Source: Adlercreutzia mucosicola DSM 19490 (GTDB lineage: Bacteria; Actinomycetota; Coriobacteriia; Coriobacteriales; Eggerthellaceae). From it: 64,000 bases of DNA. Below, piece by piece: positions 52,595 through 62,515 of this stretch; position 1 is the first letter of the stretch; each line of letters opens with the position of its first letter. The DNA lies in assembly GCF_000422625.1 (NCBI RefSeq), contig NZ_AUGK01000013.1, positions 42,190 to 106,189 of the forward strand, written 5' to 3'. A program made the position numbers and the translations under genes. A model generated the notes under the pieces. The model ran no database searches. It saw only the letters and a list, made by a program, of their open reading frames with translations, and had not been told where the DNA came from.

Positions 52595-55303
52595 TCATCC
52601 GCGCAACAATTCTCCTTTTCCCCGAAATTCGCCCCAACCGTCGATCAATCGCTGGTGCAGCGCCATGATCTGAGGCGAGGGATCCAGTCCCAACTCGTCG
52701 GCCAGATAGCCCCGACAGGCCAGGAACGTGTCCAGGGCGCCGGCCCGTTGGCCCACTGCCAGTTGGGCCTCCATGAGGGCCGCGTAGCCGTCCTCCCGGG
52801 TGCGGTCGCGGCGCAGAGCCTCGCGGGCGCACCACAGCGCGCCCTGCAGCTCGCCGAAAGAGCGCAAACGGCCCGACGCGGCCACCAGGGCGTCCACCAG
52901 CTCGGTGGCATAGCGTCGGCGAAAGGCGACGACGGTCTCATTGCGGCGCTCGGCGGGCAGAAGCTCGCCGTCGAAGGACTCCTGCACCTGGCGCAGCATC
53001 TCCTCCCAACCCGTCGAGCCGCCGGCAAGGCCGAAGAGCAGGGCGCGGATGAGCTCCTCGAACTCCATCACGTCGCTGGTGCACAGGGCCGCGTTCAAGT
53101 GGCAGCGCTGGTGGTCGCGCACCAGATAGGGGCACTCCCCGTCCACCGAGAGGATGGCCGCCAGCTCGCCCCACAAGCGGTAGAAGCTCTTGGTGCCAGT
53201 GCGCGGATCGGCCTGGGGCCACAGCATGGCCACGAGCCCGTCGCGGGTCAGCTCGCGATCGCGATGCAACACGAGCAGGGCCAGCAGCAGCCGCGCCTTC
53301 TTGCGGGACAGCAGCTGGGACGATACCTCGGTCTCGCCGATGTGCACCACCATAGTGCCGAACAGGCGAACGTGCAGCCGGGGCGCCCGCAGGGGCACAG
53401 CGGCCCCGGCCACGCGATGGGCCGCGCCGACGGCCAGGTCGGCCAGGTCGGCGGAGGCCAAGGGCACGGCCAGGCCGCGCGCGGCATCGGGATGCGAAGC
53501 CGCCGGACGCGACGGCGCGACGGCATCGAGGGGGCGATCGCGCTGTCGGCCCACCGCCGACGGGCAGGCTCGCAAGCCTGCCAGGGCAAGGGCCCCCTCG
53601 ATGCGCTGGAGGGCCTCGGCGACGCGACGGCCCCCGTAGCCCACGCCGTTGCCCGTCGCCGCCATCGCTTCCAGGGCCGTCGTGGCGACCGTGGCCAGCA
53701 GGGCGAAGTCATTGCCGCCGAGCAGGTCCCAATCCTCGCGACGAGCCTCGAAGGCGCCCGTGGCAGCCAGGGCGTCGACGACCCAGGCCGCCGCCAAAAG
53801 CAGGCCCTGGGCCCGCGGGCCCCGATCCCACGCAACCGCGCCGGCGCCGAGACAGGCAGTGGCCCATATCGCCAGGGCCTCTTGCGGCCGAGCCTCGGCC
53901 AGGGTTACGGCCACGAGCAGATCGAGGACCGCCCGCTCGTCGGATGCAGAAGCGGCCGAATCGGCGATCGGCGCGGCCTCGGGACCGCAGGCGCGCTCTC
54001 CCCGAGCGGCGTCATCGGCCCGCAGGGCACCGTCGCGCCAGCCAACGAGCGGCGGCAGTGTGGCCGCGCGCAGGGTACTCGCGCCCCAGCGGTAGGCCAC
54101 GAGGGCCGCTGCCGCCTCGGTCCGAGACGTCCTGGCCGGTGCGGCCAAGGCCCGCTGGGCGAGCGCCACCGCCGCGGGCCCGTCTCCGCGCTGGGCGGAT
54201 GCCGCAGCCATGAGCAGGCTCACCGCAGGGTGATCGCCGAGGCCCCGACGAGCCACGCGATCGCAGAGCCCTCCCAAAGCCTCGGCGGCATCATGCCACA
54301 GCAGCGCGCCCCCTGCCCGGGGCAGCCAGAGCGCCAAAGCCGCCGTGGAGGCGAAGGCCGCAGCCAGGGCCGCGCCGCGCTCGAAGCGATCCTGGCCGAT
54401 CAACCATGTCGCCAGGGCCAGCACGAGCGTGTCCCCGTCGCCTATACCGACCGCTCGGGCCCCCGCGGGGCCTTCAGCGCCGAGGCCCGCACGCAGATCG
54501 TCCACCGCCACGGGCACCGTTTCAAAGGCGCCCTCGCCATCGTCCAGGCCGAGAAAGGGGTAGCGCTCGGCCAGCCACGCCCAGGCCTCCTCGCCCCGCG
54601 TCGGACCCAGCAGCGCCTCTACGGCTCCGCGGCGGCCCCGTCCCAGGGCCAGCAGCGTCCACTGGACCAGCCGCAAATCGGGCGGCAGCGCCTCGCGGGC
54701 GATGCCGGCAAGCAGACGGGCCACGCCCTCCTCGCCCCAGCGCAGGCAGGGCACCCGCGCCTCCAGCGGCAGCGGCCCGCGCGCCGCAGGCGATGCCGCC
54801 TCGCCGCCGCGCGCCTCCTCCGCGCTCACCAGCAAATCGCGGCCATCCAGGCGCTCCGTCGGGCACGCCAGCGCGATACCCTCCTCCCGCCCCGGCGTCG
54901 TGATCGCCAGCACCTCCATTCCCGCGGCCAGCAGGGCGGCCACCACAGCGCCAAAGGCCGCGGCGCGCTCCTCGTCCAGCCCCGGCACGTCGTCGAAGAC
55001 CACGAGATCGCACTGGCTGCGCTCCCGGCAAAGCACCTCCGCGACGATACCGGCGTCCAGGTCCCGTAAAAAGCAGGGCGAGAGGCCGTTGATCCAGTAC
55101 ACGTGCTGGAATCCGAACATCACCTCGGCGTACTCGCAGGCCAAAGCCGTCTTTCCAAAGCCGTCGGGGGCGCACAGCACCCGCGCGGCCCGGCGATCGG
55201 CCAGCAGACGGGACACCAACGCCGAACGACTGACCAGGCGCTGGGGGCCCACCCCTCGCGGTCGGCGCCCCCGACAGGCAGATTGAAGAATAAAGCGAGA
55301 CAC
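52595..55303 (-). CDS. Large BTAD/SARP-type transcriptional regulator with N-terminal P-loop domain
   Basis: About 902 residues from GTG 55303 (AAAGGAG six nt upstream). An AAA/STAND-like ATPase comes first: LVSRSALVSRLL, Walker-A-like CAPDGFGKTALACEYAEV, Walker B CDLVVFDDVPGLD. A long Ala-rich helical middle follows (about residues 250-620), then an OmpR-type winged helix (LFGTMVVHIGETEVSSQLLSR, TRDGLVAMLWPQADP, FYRLWGELAAIL) and a BTAD TPR-like domain (ALWCAREALRRDRTREDGYA, YLADELGLDPSPQIMAL). It lies 125 bp upstream of cydA on the same strand, so it may control oxygen response; that is inference. Confidence 0.88.
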   Translation of the reverse strand: MSRFILQSACRGRRPRGVGPQRLVSRSALVSRLLADRRAARVLCAPDGFGKTALACEYAEVMFGFQHVYWINGLSPCFLRDLDAGIVAEVLCRERSQCDLVVFDDVPGLDEERAAAFGAVVAALLAAGMEVLAITTPGREEGIALACPTERLDGRDLLVSAEEARGGEAASPAARGPLPLEARVPCLRWGEEGVARLLAGIAREALPPDLRLVQWTLLALGRGRRGAVEALLGPTRGEEAWAWLAERYPFLGLDDGEGAFETVPVAVDDLRAGLGAEGPAGARAVGIGDGDTLVLALATWLIGQDRFERGAALAAAFASTAALALWLPRAGGALLWHDAAEALGGLCDRVARRGLGDHPAVSLLMAAASAQRGDGPAAVALAQRALAAPARTSRTEAAAALVAYRWGASTLRAATLPPLVGWRDGALRADDAARGERACGPEAAPIADSAASASDERAVLDLLVAVTLAEARPQEALAIWATACLGAGAVAWDRGPRAQGLLLAAAWVVDALAATGAFEARREDWDLLGGNDFALLATVATTALEAMAATGNGVGYGGRRVAEALQRIEGALALAGLRACPSAVGRQRDRPLDAVAPSRPAASHPDAARGLAVPLASADLADLAVGAAHRVAGAAVPLRAPRLHVRLFGTMVVHIGETEVSSQLLSRKKARLLLALLVLHRDRELTRDGLVAMLWPQADPRTGTKSFYRLWGELAAILSVDGECPYLVRDHQRCHLNAALCTSDVMEFEELIRALLFGLAGGSTGWEEMLRQVQESFDGELLPAERRNETVVAFRRRYATELVDALVAASGRLRSFGELQGALWCAREALRRDRTREDGYAALMEAQLAVGQRAGALDTFLACRGYLADELGLDPSPQIMALHQRLIDGWGEFRGKGELLRG

Positions 55304-55732
55304 GTCCGGCTCCTTTCGCCGCTGGCTTTCACAACGGCGGGCCATCCTAGCAGCCCGAGCCGTTCGCGCAAGCAGGCGTTCCGCGGCGGCCGAAGAACGG
55401 CGAAAGCCCGGGTTCGAAAACTCGGGAGCAGGTCGGTGCCAGGCGACCTTCAGGCGGCACACCGCACACGTCCCCGCACCTGCAGGATGACCAGCAGGGC
55501 ACCGATCGCCCGCCACCGCATCCCCCTCCCCTCAAGAAGGGGATGGGCGACCCTCTCTGCAGGACGACCCGCAGGTTCCGGCAAGAACCTGCGGGTCGCA
55601 GGAGCAGGAGACCATCAGCTATACCTCGGGTACCCTGCCAGGGCTGCAGCGCCCCCTCACGCGAAGCGGCGCGGGCGATCCCCACGACTTCTTCACGACT
55701 GAAAGACGGCGCTGCGACGAATACGGGGCGAT
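55304..55732. other. 429-bp gene-free region between the rsfS operon and the BTAD regulator
   Basis: No credible gene. It holds the strong hairpin at 55565-55598, a weaker CATCCCC / GGGGATG pair around 55519-55550, and the promoter for the regulator, which I could not place. A GTTCGAA near 55414 is not part of a tRNA. Confidence 0.5.
55565..55598 (-). terminator. Strong hairpin after the rplU-rsfS operon
   Basis: A perfect 14-bp stem CGACCCGCAGGTTC-CGGCAA-GAACCTGCGGGTCG about 135 bp past rsfS. There is no U tract; probable U-less terminator. Confidence 0.6.
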
Positions 55733-56170
55733 TTAACGCGCCTGGGACAGCAGCTTCGCGATGCGATCGGAGTACTCCAGATCCGTCAGACCGGCCTCGG
55801 CGGCCAGATCGATGGTAGGGGCGTCGTTCCACAGCGCCTCCAGGCGATAGTACTCGCGGGTCTCGGGCATGAACACGTGCACCACGATGTTGCCGTAGTC
55901 CAGAAGCGACCAACTGCCATCGGCGGACACCTCGCGGTGGGTGGGCTTGATGCCCGCGTCCTCGCGCAACTTGTCCTCGATCTCATCGATGATGGCATCT
56001 ACCTGGCGGGAGTTCGCCGCCGTGGCGATGACGAAGTAGTCGGTCACGCCGATCAGCTCGCGCACCTCCTGCACCATGATGTCGGTGGCCTTCTTCTCGT
56101 CGGCCGCACTCGCGGCGATGATGGCGCACTTCCGTGAAAACGCAGCCTGTTCGGCAACGGCGTCGGTCAT
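55733..56170 (-). CDS. rsfS: Ribosome silencing factor RsfS/YbeB
   Basis: Binds L14 on the 50S subunit and blocks subunit joining in starvation. 145 residues. Core segments are CAIIAASAADEKKATDIMVQ, VTDYFVIATAANSRQVDAII, REDAGIKPTHREV and GSWSLLDYGNIVVHVFMPETREYYRLEALW. The ATG at 56170 has GAGGA; longer in-frame starts to 56281 show no similarity. It ends the rplU-rpmA-obgE-pro-nadD-yqeK-rsfS series. Confidence 0.95.
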   Translation of the reverse strand: MTDAVAEQAAFSRKCAIIAASAADEKKATDIMVQEVRELIGVTDYFVIATAANSRQVDAIIDEIEDKLREDAGIKPTHREVSADGSWSLLDYGNIVVHVFMPETREYYRLEALWNDAPTIDLAAEAGLTDLEYSDRIAKLLSQAR

Positions 56171-56308
56171 AGCTATCCTCACTTCCAAAAAGCTCAATTT
56201 TCGCCTGCATACCTTAGCACAATGTGTCCCCGCCGCCCGCCAAGAAGAAACGGGCGGCCCGGGCGCGACCGAGCCTCGCAACGGACCCGGCGAGCCCCGC
56301 GCCGCAGC

Positions 56309-56953
56309 CTAGGGACGCCCGTAGGGCATCGTGTCGGCACCGGGCATCGTGCGGAATACCTCCTGCTCGGGCATATAGGAGTTCCAAATCTCGGTGGTGC
56401 GGGAGTACATGGGATGGCGGCGCTCCATGATGAGCCGCACCCAGTAGGCGTACACCTCCAAGAACAGCTCGCGCAGCGGTACTTTTCCCATCTGCTTCCG
56501 CAGTTTCTCCACGGTCTTGCCCGTACGGCCCGGCTCCAGGGCGTCGGCGATGTAGACGATCATATCCAGATCGCCCATGGCCACCTCGCCCAAGGTGTGG
56601 CGCTCAACCGCCGCGAGCACCGTCTCGGGCAGGGCGGGAAAATCACGGCGCAGGGCCGCCGCGGCCGTCAGGCCGTGCAGCACCCGGGGCATGGAGCGCA
56701 ACTCGTCGGACAGGGTCAGGCCCACCTCGGCGGCACGCGCCAGAATGCCGGGGTCGTCATAGCCCTTGTCCCAGTCGTGCAAAAGCCCCGCCAGGCGCGC
56801 CTCGCGCTCATCGGCCCCATAGACCCGGGCCAGCACGGCCGCCGTATCCGCTACGCCCAAGCTGTGCTGGAAGCGCCGCGGACCCACGCGCCCTTCCAGC
56901 TCGGCCCGGCGCGCCTCGAAGAATTCCTCGGAGAAGGGGTTCGCATCACCCAT
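56309..56953 (-). CDS. yqeK: HD-domain phosphohydrolase, YqeK-type (probable symmetrical Ap4A hydrolase)
   Basis: 214 residues. HD motif residues are in RRFQHSLGVADTAAVLARVYG, RLAGLLHDWDKGYDD and LHGLTAAAALRRDF, with YIADALEPGRTGKTVEKLR typical of YqeK, which splits diadenosine tetraphosphate into two ADP. Place between nadD and rsfS is standard. An extra C-terminal segment of about 25 residues (SRTTEIWNSYMPEQEV) is present. ATG at 56953 follows GAGGA. Confidence 0.9.
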   Translation of the reverse strand: MGDANPFSEEFFEARRAELEGRVGPRRFQHSLGVADTAAVLARVYGADEREARLAGLLHDWDKGYDDPGILARAAEVGLTLSDELRSMPRVLHGLTAAAALRRDFPALPETVLAAVERHTLGEVAMGDLDMIVYIADALEPGRTGKTVEKLRKQMGKVPLRELFLEVYAYWVRLIMERRHPMYSRTTEIWNSYMPEQEVFRTMPGADTMPYGRP

Positions 56954-56968
56954 AGGGTCCTCGCTTTC

Positions 56969-57673
56969 TCACTCGTCCGTCCCGGCTCGGTACAGCCCGC
57001 GCCCATCGATGAGGGCGCGCACCGGCTCGGGGGTCAGATAGCGCAGCGACAGCCCCGATGCCGCCCGCCGCCGCAGATAGCTCGATGAGATGGCCATGGC
57101 CGTCACCTCGAAATAGTCCACCCGAAAGTCGCCCTGCGCGGCGAGTGCGGCCTTGAACTCGTCGGTCACCACGTAGCCGGGCCGCGTGGCCGCCGCGAAG
57201 CGCGCCAGACGGGCCACGTCCTCGCTCTTGTGCCAGCGAGCGATGGACAAGATGGAGTCGGCGCCCGCGATGAAGAACAGCTCGACGTTCGGCGGGTAAT
57301 GGGCCGCCAGGGCCCGCAGGGTGTCCACCGCGTAGGTGATGCCGGGACGGTCCACCTCCAGGGCGCTCACATCGAAGGCGGGATTGGACGCCACGGCGGC
57401 GCGGCACATCTCCAGGCGCAGCCGCCCGTCGGTCACAGCGCGATCGCGCTTGAAGGCCGGCCGGCCCGTGGGGATGAACACCACAGCCGCCAGCCCGAAG
57501 GCCTCCCGCGCCTGTTCCGCGCAGGCCAAGTGCCCCAGGTGAATGGGATCGAAGGTGCCCCCCATGATACCGAGGCGCACCGGCGCCCCATCGGAGCCCA
57601 GATCATCGAAGCGCTCGCACACCACGGGCACCGCGCCCCGCTCCATGCCGCCCATTCCGCCGCTTTCGCCCAC
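56969..57673 (-). CDS. nadD: Nicotinate-nucleotide adenylyltransferase
   Basis: Adenylates nicotinate mononucleotide in NAD synthesis. Nucleotidyl-transfer motifs are GIMGGTFDPIHLGHLACAEQA and TAMAISSSYLRRRAASG, with FFIAGADSILSIARWHKSED between. Up to 234 residues; about 30 residues precede the core, so the true start may be the ATG at 57646 instead of the GTG at 57673. It lies 8 bp past proA. Confidence 0.94.
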   Translation of the reverse strand: MGESGGMGGMERGAVPVVCERFDDLGSDGAPVRLGIMGGTFDPIHLGHLACAEQAREAFGLAAVVFIPTGRPAFKRDRAVTDGRLRLEMCRAAVASNPAFDVSALEVDRPGITYAVDTLRALAAHYPPNVELFFIAGADSILSIARWHKSEDVARLARFAAATRPGYVVTDEFKAALAAQGDFRVDYFEVTAMAISSSYLRRRAASGLSLRYLTPEPVRALIDGRGLYRAGTDE

Positions 57674-57681
57674 CGCTGAAC

Positions 57682-58959
57682 CTAGGCCCGCACCTGACCG
57701 TCACCGCGCAGCACGTACTTGTAGGACGTGAGCGCCTCCAGGGCGAAGGGGCCCCGGGCATGGATCTTCTGGGTGGAGATGCCGATCTCGGCTCCTAGGC
57801 CGAACTGGCCGCCGTCGGTGAAGGCCGTCGAGGCGTTGGCGTACACCGCAGCGGCATCCACCCGGGCCAGAAAGGCCTGGATGGCGGTCTCGTCGGTGGC
57901 CACGATGGCCTCGGAGTGCTTCGTGCCGTAGCGGTTGATGTGGTCGATGGCCTCATCCAGCCCCGTCACGCAGCCCACGGCCAGATGGGGTCCCAGATAC
58001 TCGGTGGCCCAATCCGCATCGGTGGCCTCCACCACGGCCCCGGCGGGCAGCCCCGCCTCAGCGGCCAGGGAGCGCGCCGTCTCGTCGCCGTGAACGGTGA
58101 TGCCCGCGGCCGCCAGGTCGCGCAAGATAGCCGGCAGCACCGCCGCGGCCACGGTCTTATCCACCAGCAGGGTCTCCGCGGCGTTGCACACACCCAGACG
58201 GCGGCACTTCGCGTTCATGATGATGTCGTGGGCCATGGCGGGATCGGCGCTCTCGTGCACGTACACGTGGCAATTGCCCGTACCCGTCTCGATGACCGGC
58301 ACCTTCGCGTGCTCCACGCAGTGGCGGATGAGCCCGGCCCCGCCCCGGGGGATGAGCACGTCCACCAGGCCGTGCAGCTCCATGAGCACGTCGGTGGCAG
58401 CGCGATCGGTGGTGGTGACGGCGCAGATGCAGCCCTCGGGCATGCCGGCGCCCACGGCTGCCGCGGCCAGGATGTCGGCGATGGTCTCGTTGGAGCGAGC
58501 CGCGAGACTGCCGCCGCGCAGCACGCAGGCATTGCCCGACTTGATGCAGATGCCCGCCGCGTCGGCAGTCACGTTGGGCCGCGCCTCGTAGACCATGGCC
58601 ACCACGCCCAAAGGCACACTCACACGACGCAGCTGGACGCCGTTGTACATCGTAGAATCCAGGGAAACCACGCCCAAGGGATCGGGCAGCCCCCGCAGCT
58701 CGTCCAGAGCATCGGCCATGGCGTTCACGCGGGGCTCGTCCAGCATGAGCCGGTCGAGCAGGGCCTCGCTCGTACCCGCCTCGCGGGCCGCGTCCATGTC
58801 GGCGCTGTTGGCCATCACGATCTCGGCCGCGTGCTCGCGCAGGGCGGCCGCCATGGCGGCCAGGGCCCCGTTGCGCTCGTCGGCCGTCGTCGTCGCCAGC
58901 TTCCCGCTGGCCGCCTTCGCCTCCTCGGCCAAAGTCACAATCTCATCGCGCAGGGTCAT
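57682..58959 (-). CDS. proA: Gamma-glutamyl phosphate reductase
   Basis: NADPH-dependent reduction of glutamyl phosphate to the semialdehyde for proline. 425 residues. Segments are VPLGVVAMVYEARPNVTADAA, LRGGSLAARSNETIADIL, VLIPRGGAGLIRHCV, and the catalytic Cys region NAKCRRLGVCNAAETLLVD. ATG 58959 is preferred because AAAGGAG lies 6 nt upstream; ATG 58965 directly abuts that site. Follows proB by 11 bp. Confidence 0.97.
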   Translation of the reverse strand: MTLRDEIVTLAEEAKAASGKLATTTADERNGALAAMAAALREHAAEIVMANSADMDAAREAGTSEALLDRLMLDEPRVNAMADALDELRGLPDPLGVVSLDSTMYNGVQLRRVSVPLGVVAMVYEARPNVTADAAGICIKSGNACVLRGGSLAARSNETIADILAAAAVGAGMPEGCICAVTTTDRAATDVLMELHGLVDVLIPRGGAGLIRHCVEHAKVPVIETGTGNCHVYVHESADPAMAHDIIMNAKCRRLGVCNAAETLLVDKTVAAAVLPAILRDLAAAGITVHGDETARSLAAEAGLPAGAVVEATDADWATEYLGPHLAVGCVTGLDEAIDHINRYGTKHSEAIVATDETAIQAFLARVDAAAVYANASTAFTDGGQFGLGAEIGISTQKIHARGPFALEALTSYKYVLRGDGQVRA

Positions 58960-58970
58960 GAACATCTCCT

Positions 58971-60109
58971 TTACTCGAACAGAACCAACTCGTCGCGATG
59001 GACGACGGGCTTGTCGGCCAGCACCGACAGGATAGCGTTGGCGGCCACCTCATCGCGGCTCTTGCCGCAGGCAAGCGCCACCAGATCGCTGCCGGCCGCC
59101 GCGCGACCGCGGGCGAACACGTGGCCCGTCTCGTCGGCCACATCCACGATATCGTCGTAATCGAAGGACCCGCGCACCTCGCGGATGCCCACGGACAACA
59201 GCGACTTGCCACGCTCCACCAAAGCTGCCCGCGCCCCCTCGTCCACCACCAGCGTGCCGTGCACGGCATCGCCCAGGGCGATCCACAGCTTCTTGGGCGT
59301 GATCTCATGGGGCCGTTCCGGCGCGGTGAACAGGGTGCCCACCGGCAGACCGCGGGCCGCATCGGCCACGCAGCCGGCGCGCCGCCCCTGGCAGATGACC
59401 ATGGGAATGCCCGCGGCCATGAGCACCCGGGCCGCCTTGATCTTCGTGATCATGCCGCCCGACCCCACGCCCGACACCGCGCCGCCGGCAGCGGCCAGAA
59501 TATCGCGGCCCACGCGATCCACGCAGGGAATCAGCGTTGCCGACGAATCGATCTGCGGATTGGCCGTGTACAGGCCGTCGATGTCCGACAGGATCACCAT
59601 GAGATCGGCGTCGATCAGGCAGGCCACCAGCGCCGCCAGGGTGTCGTTGTCGCCGAAGCGGATCTGCTCCACGCTCACCGTGTCGTTCTCGTTCACGATG
59701 GGCACCACATCCAGCTCGAGCAGGCGGCACAGCGTGTCGCGGGCATGGAGGTAGGCCGTGCGGTCGGCGGTGTCGCGGCGGGTGAGCAGCACCACGCTCG
59801 TCAGCATATCCCGCTTCCCGAAGGCCGCGGCGTAGGCCGTGGAAAGGGCGCTCTGCCCCACCGAGGCCGCGGCCTGCAGACTGGGCATGTCCGTGGGGCG
59901 CCTCGCGATGCCCAAGGCCTCCAGGCCGCAGGCGATAGCGGCCGAGGTGACCACCACCACGTCCCAACCCTCGCGCCGCACCGTATCCAGCTGGGCCGCC
60001 AGCTCGTCCAAGAACCCGTAGTCGATCGAGCTCTCCGACGTGGTCAGCGTGGCCGACCCGATCTTCACCACCAAACGGCGACGACGCGCCTGATCCTTCG
60101 GCTTCTCCA

Positions 60110-60110
<1 letters not shown>
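58971..60110 (-). CDS. proB: Glutamate 5-kinase with PUA domain
   Basis: Phosphorylates glutamate at the first step of proline synthesis; usually inhibited by proline. 379 residues. The kinase motifs are RRLVVKIGSATLTT, VVVTSAAIACGLEALGI, VPIVNENDTVSVEQIRFGDNDTLAALVA and GVGSGGMITKIKAARVLMAAG; the C-terminal PUA domain includes GTLVVDEGARAALVERGKSLL. The ATG at 60110 overlaps the obgE stop (TAATG). Confidence 0.97.
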
Positions 60111-61573
<1,463 letters not shown>

Positions 61574-61627
61574 TCAGAGGGCATCGGTTAGCCGTTCGAT
61601 GTTACGCAGTCGTTGAAACTGAAGCGT

Positions 61628-61888
61628 TTAGGCGGTCTGCTCGGCGGGAATCACGTGAATCTTGCGCTTCTGGCCGCGTGTGAACTTCAGCGTGCCGTCG
61701 CACAGGGCGAACAGGGTGTCGTCCTTGCCGCGACCCACGTTCTCACCGGGATGGAAGTGGGTGCCGCGCTGACGCACGATGATGTTGCCCGTCTTCACGA
61801 CCTCGCCGGCGAACTTCTTCACGCCGAGTCGCTGTGCGTGGGAGTCACGACCGTTACGGGTAGAGCCCAAGCCTTTCTTGTGTGCCAT
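61628..61888 (-). CDS. rpmA: 50S ribosomal protein L27
   Basis: 86 residues: [24 protein letters not shown], then [29 protein letters not shown]. It starts directly at the mature-type N terminus, without the firmicute N-terminal cleaved extension. AGGAGG precedes the ATG. Follows rplU by 21 bp. Confidence 0.97.
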   Translation of the reverse strand: MAHKKGLGSTRNGRDSHAQRLGVKKFAGEVVKTGNIIVRQRGTHFHPGENVGRGKDDTLFALCDGTLKFTRGQKRKIHVIPAEQTA

Positions 61889-61909
61889 GAGATGTTCCTC
61901 CTAACCCGT

Positions 61910-62230
61910 TTACTCGGCCTTGGCCGTACCGACGGATTCGATCTTCACGCGGGTCAGGTTCTGACGATGACCGCGCAGCTTCTTGTAGTTCTTGCGCTTC
62001 TTGAACTTGAAGACCAACTGCTTGTCGCCCTTGAACTGCTCGAGCACGGTAGCAACGACCTTGGTCTTGGCGGCCTTCGCAGGGTCGGCCTCCACCTTGT
62101 CGCCGTCGACGACGCAGATGGCTTCAAGCTCGACCTTGTCGCCGGGCTCGACGTCGAGCTTCTCGATGTTGATCTTGTCTCCGGGGGCGACCTTGTACTG
62201 CTTGCCGCCCGTTTTCACGATTGCGTACAT
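61910..62230 (-). CDS. rplU: 50S ribosomal protein L21
   Basis: 106 residues: MYAIVKTGGKQYKVAPGDKI, then KVVATVLEQFKGDKQLVFKFKKRKNYKKLRGHRQ. AAGGAG upstream of the ATG. First gene of the rplU-rpmA-obgE series, with a near-consensus promoter just upstream. Confidence 0.97.
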   Translation of the reverse strand: MYAIVKTGGKQYKVAPGDKINIEKLDVEPGDKVELEAICVVDGDKVEADPAKAAKTKVVATVLEQFKGDKQLVFKFKKRKNYKKLRGHRQNLTRVKIESVGTAKAE

Positions 62231-62268
62231 GTATGTATCTCCTTGAATGTGACTAAACGCAAGGTAGT

Positions 62269-62297
62269 ATCCTACCAGCGTGAGCCACCCTCGTCAA
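62269..62297 (-). promoter_or_regulatory. Sigma70-type promoter of rplU-rpmA
   Basis: On the minus strand TTGACG, 17 bp, TAGGAT, about 40-70 bp before the rplU ATG. Confidence 0.75.
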
Positions 62298-62435
62298 CAA
62301 TTTTCTCCCCCATTTTCCCACCGTTCACCGACGCTCTATATATTAGTAAGGCAGCGGAACACTTGGTCCATCCCAAGGCGCCACCGAGAATCGCCGAGAG
62401 GAGGCGCTCCGACAGCGCGAGAGCGACCCAAACGA

Positions 62436-62465
62436 GGAGAGCGCCCCGGCACAGGGGCGCTCTCC
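62436..62465 (-). terminator. Hairpin terminator of the YfcC-type carrier gene
   Basis: A perfect 12-bp stem GGAGAGCGCCCC-GGCACA-GGGGCGCTCTCC about 50 bp after the carrier stop; the minus-strand tail (TCGTTTGG) is weakly U-rich. Confidence 0.7.
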
Positions 62466-62515
62466 CGGAAGGATAACAGCCGGCAAGGCTGGTATCGGCA
62501 GGTCGACAGGCTCGC

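Noticed and set aside
55395..55445. GTTCGAA resembling a tRNA T-loop
   Set aside because: No matching acceptor, D or anticodon arms around it; the symmetry is a small CCCGGGTTCG/CTCGGG pairing only.
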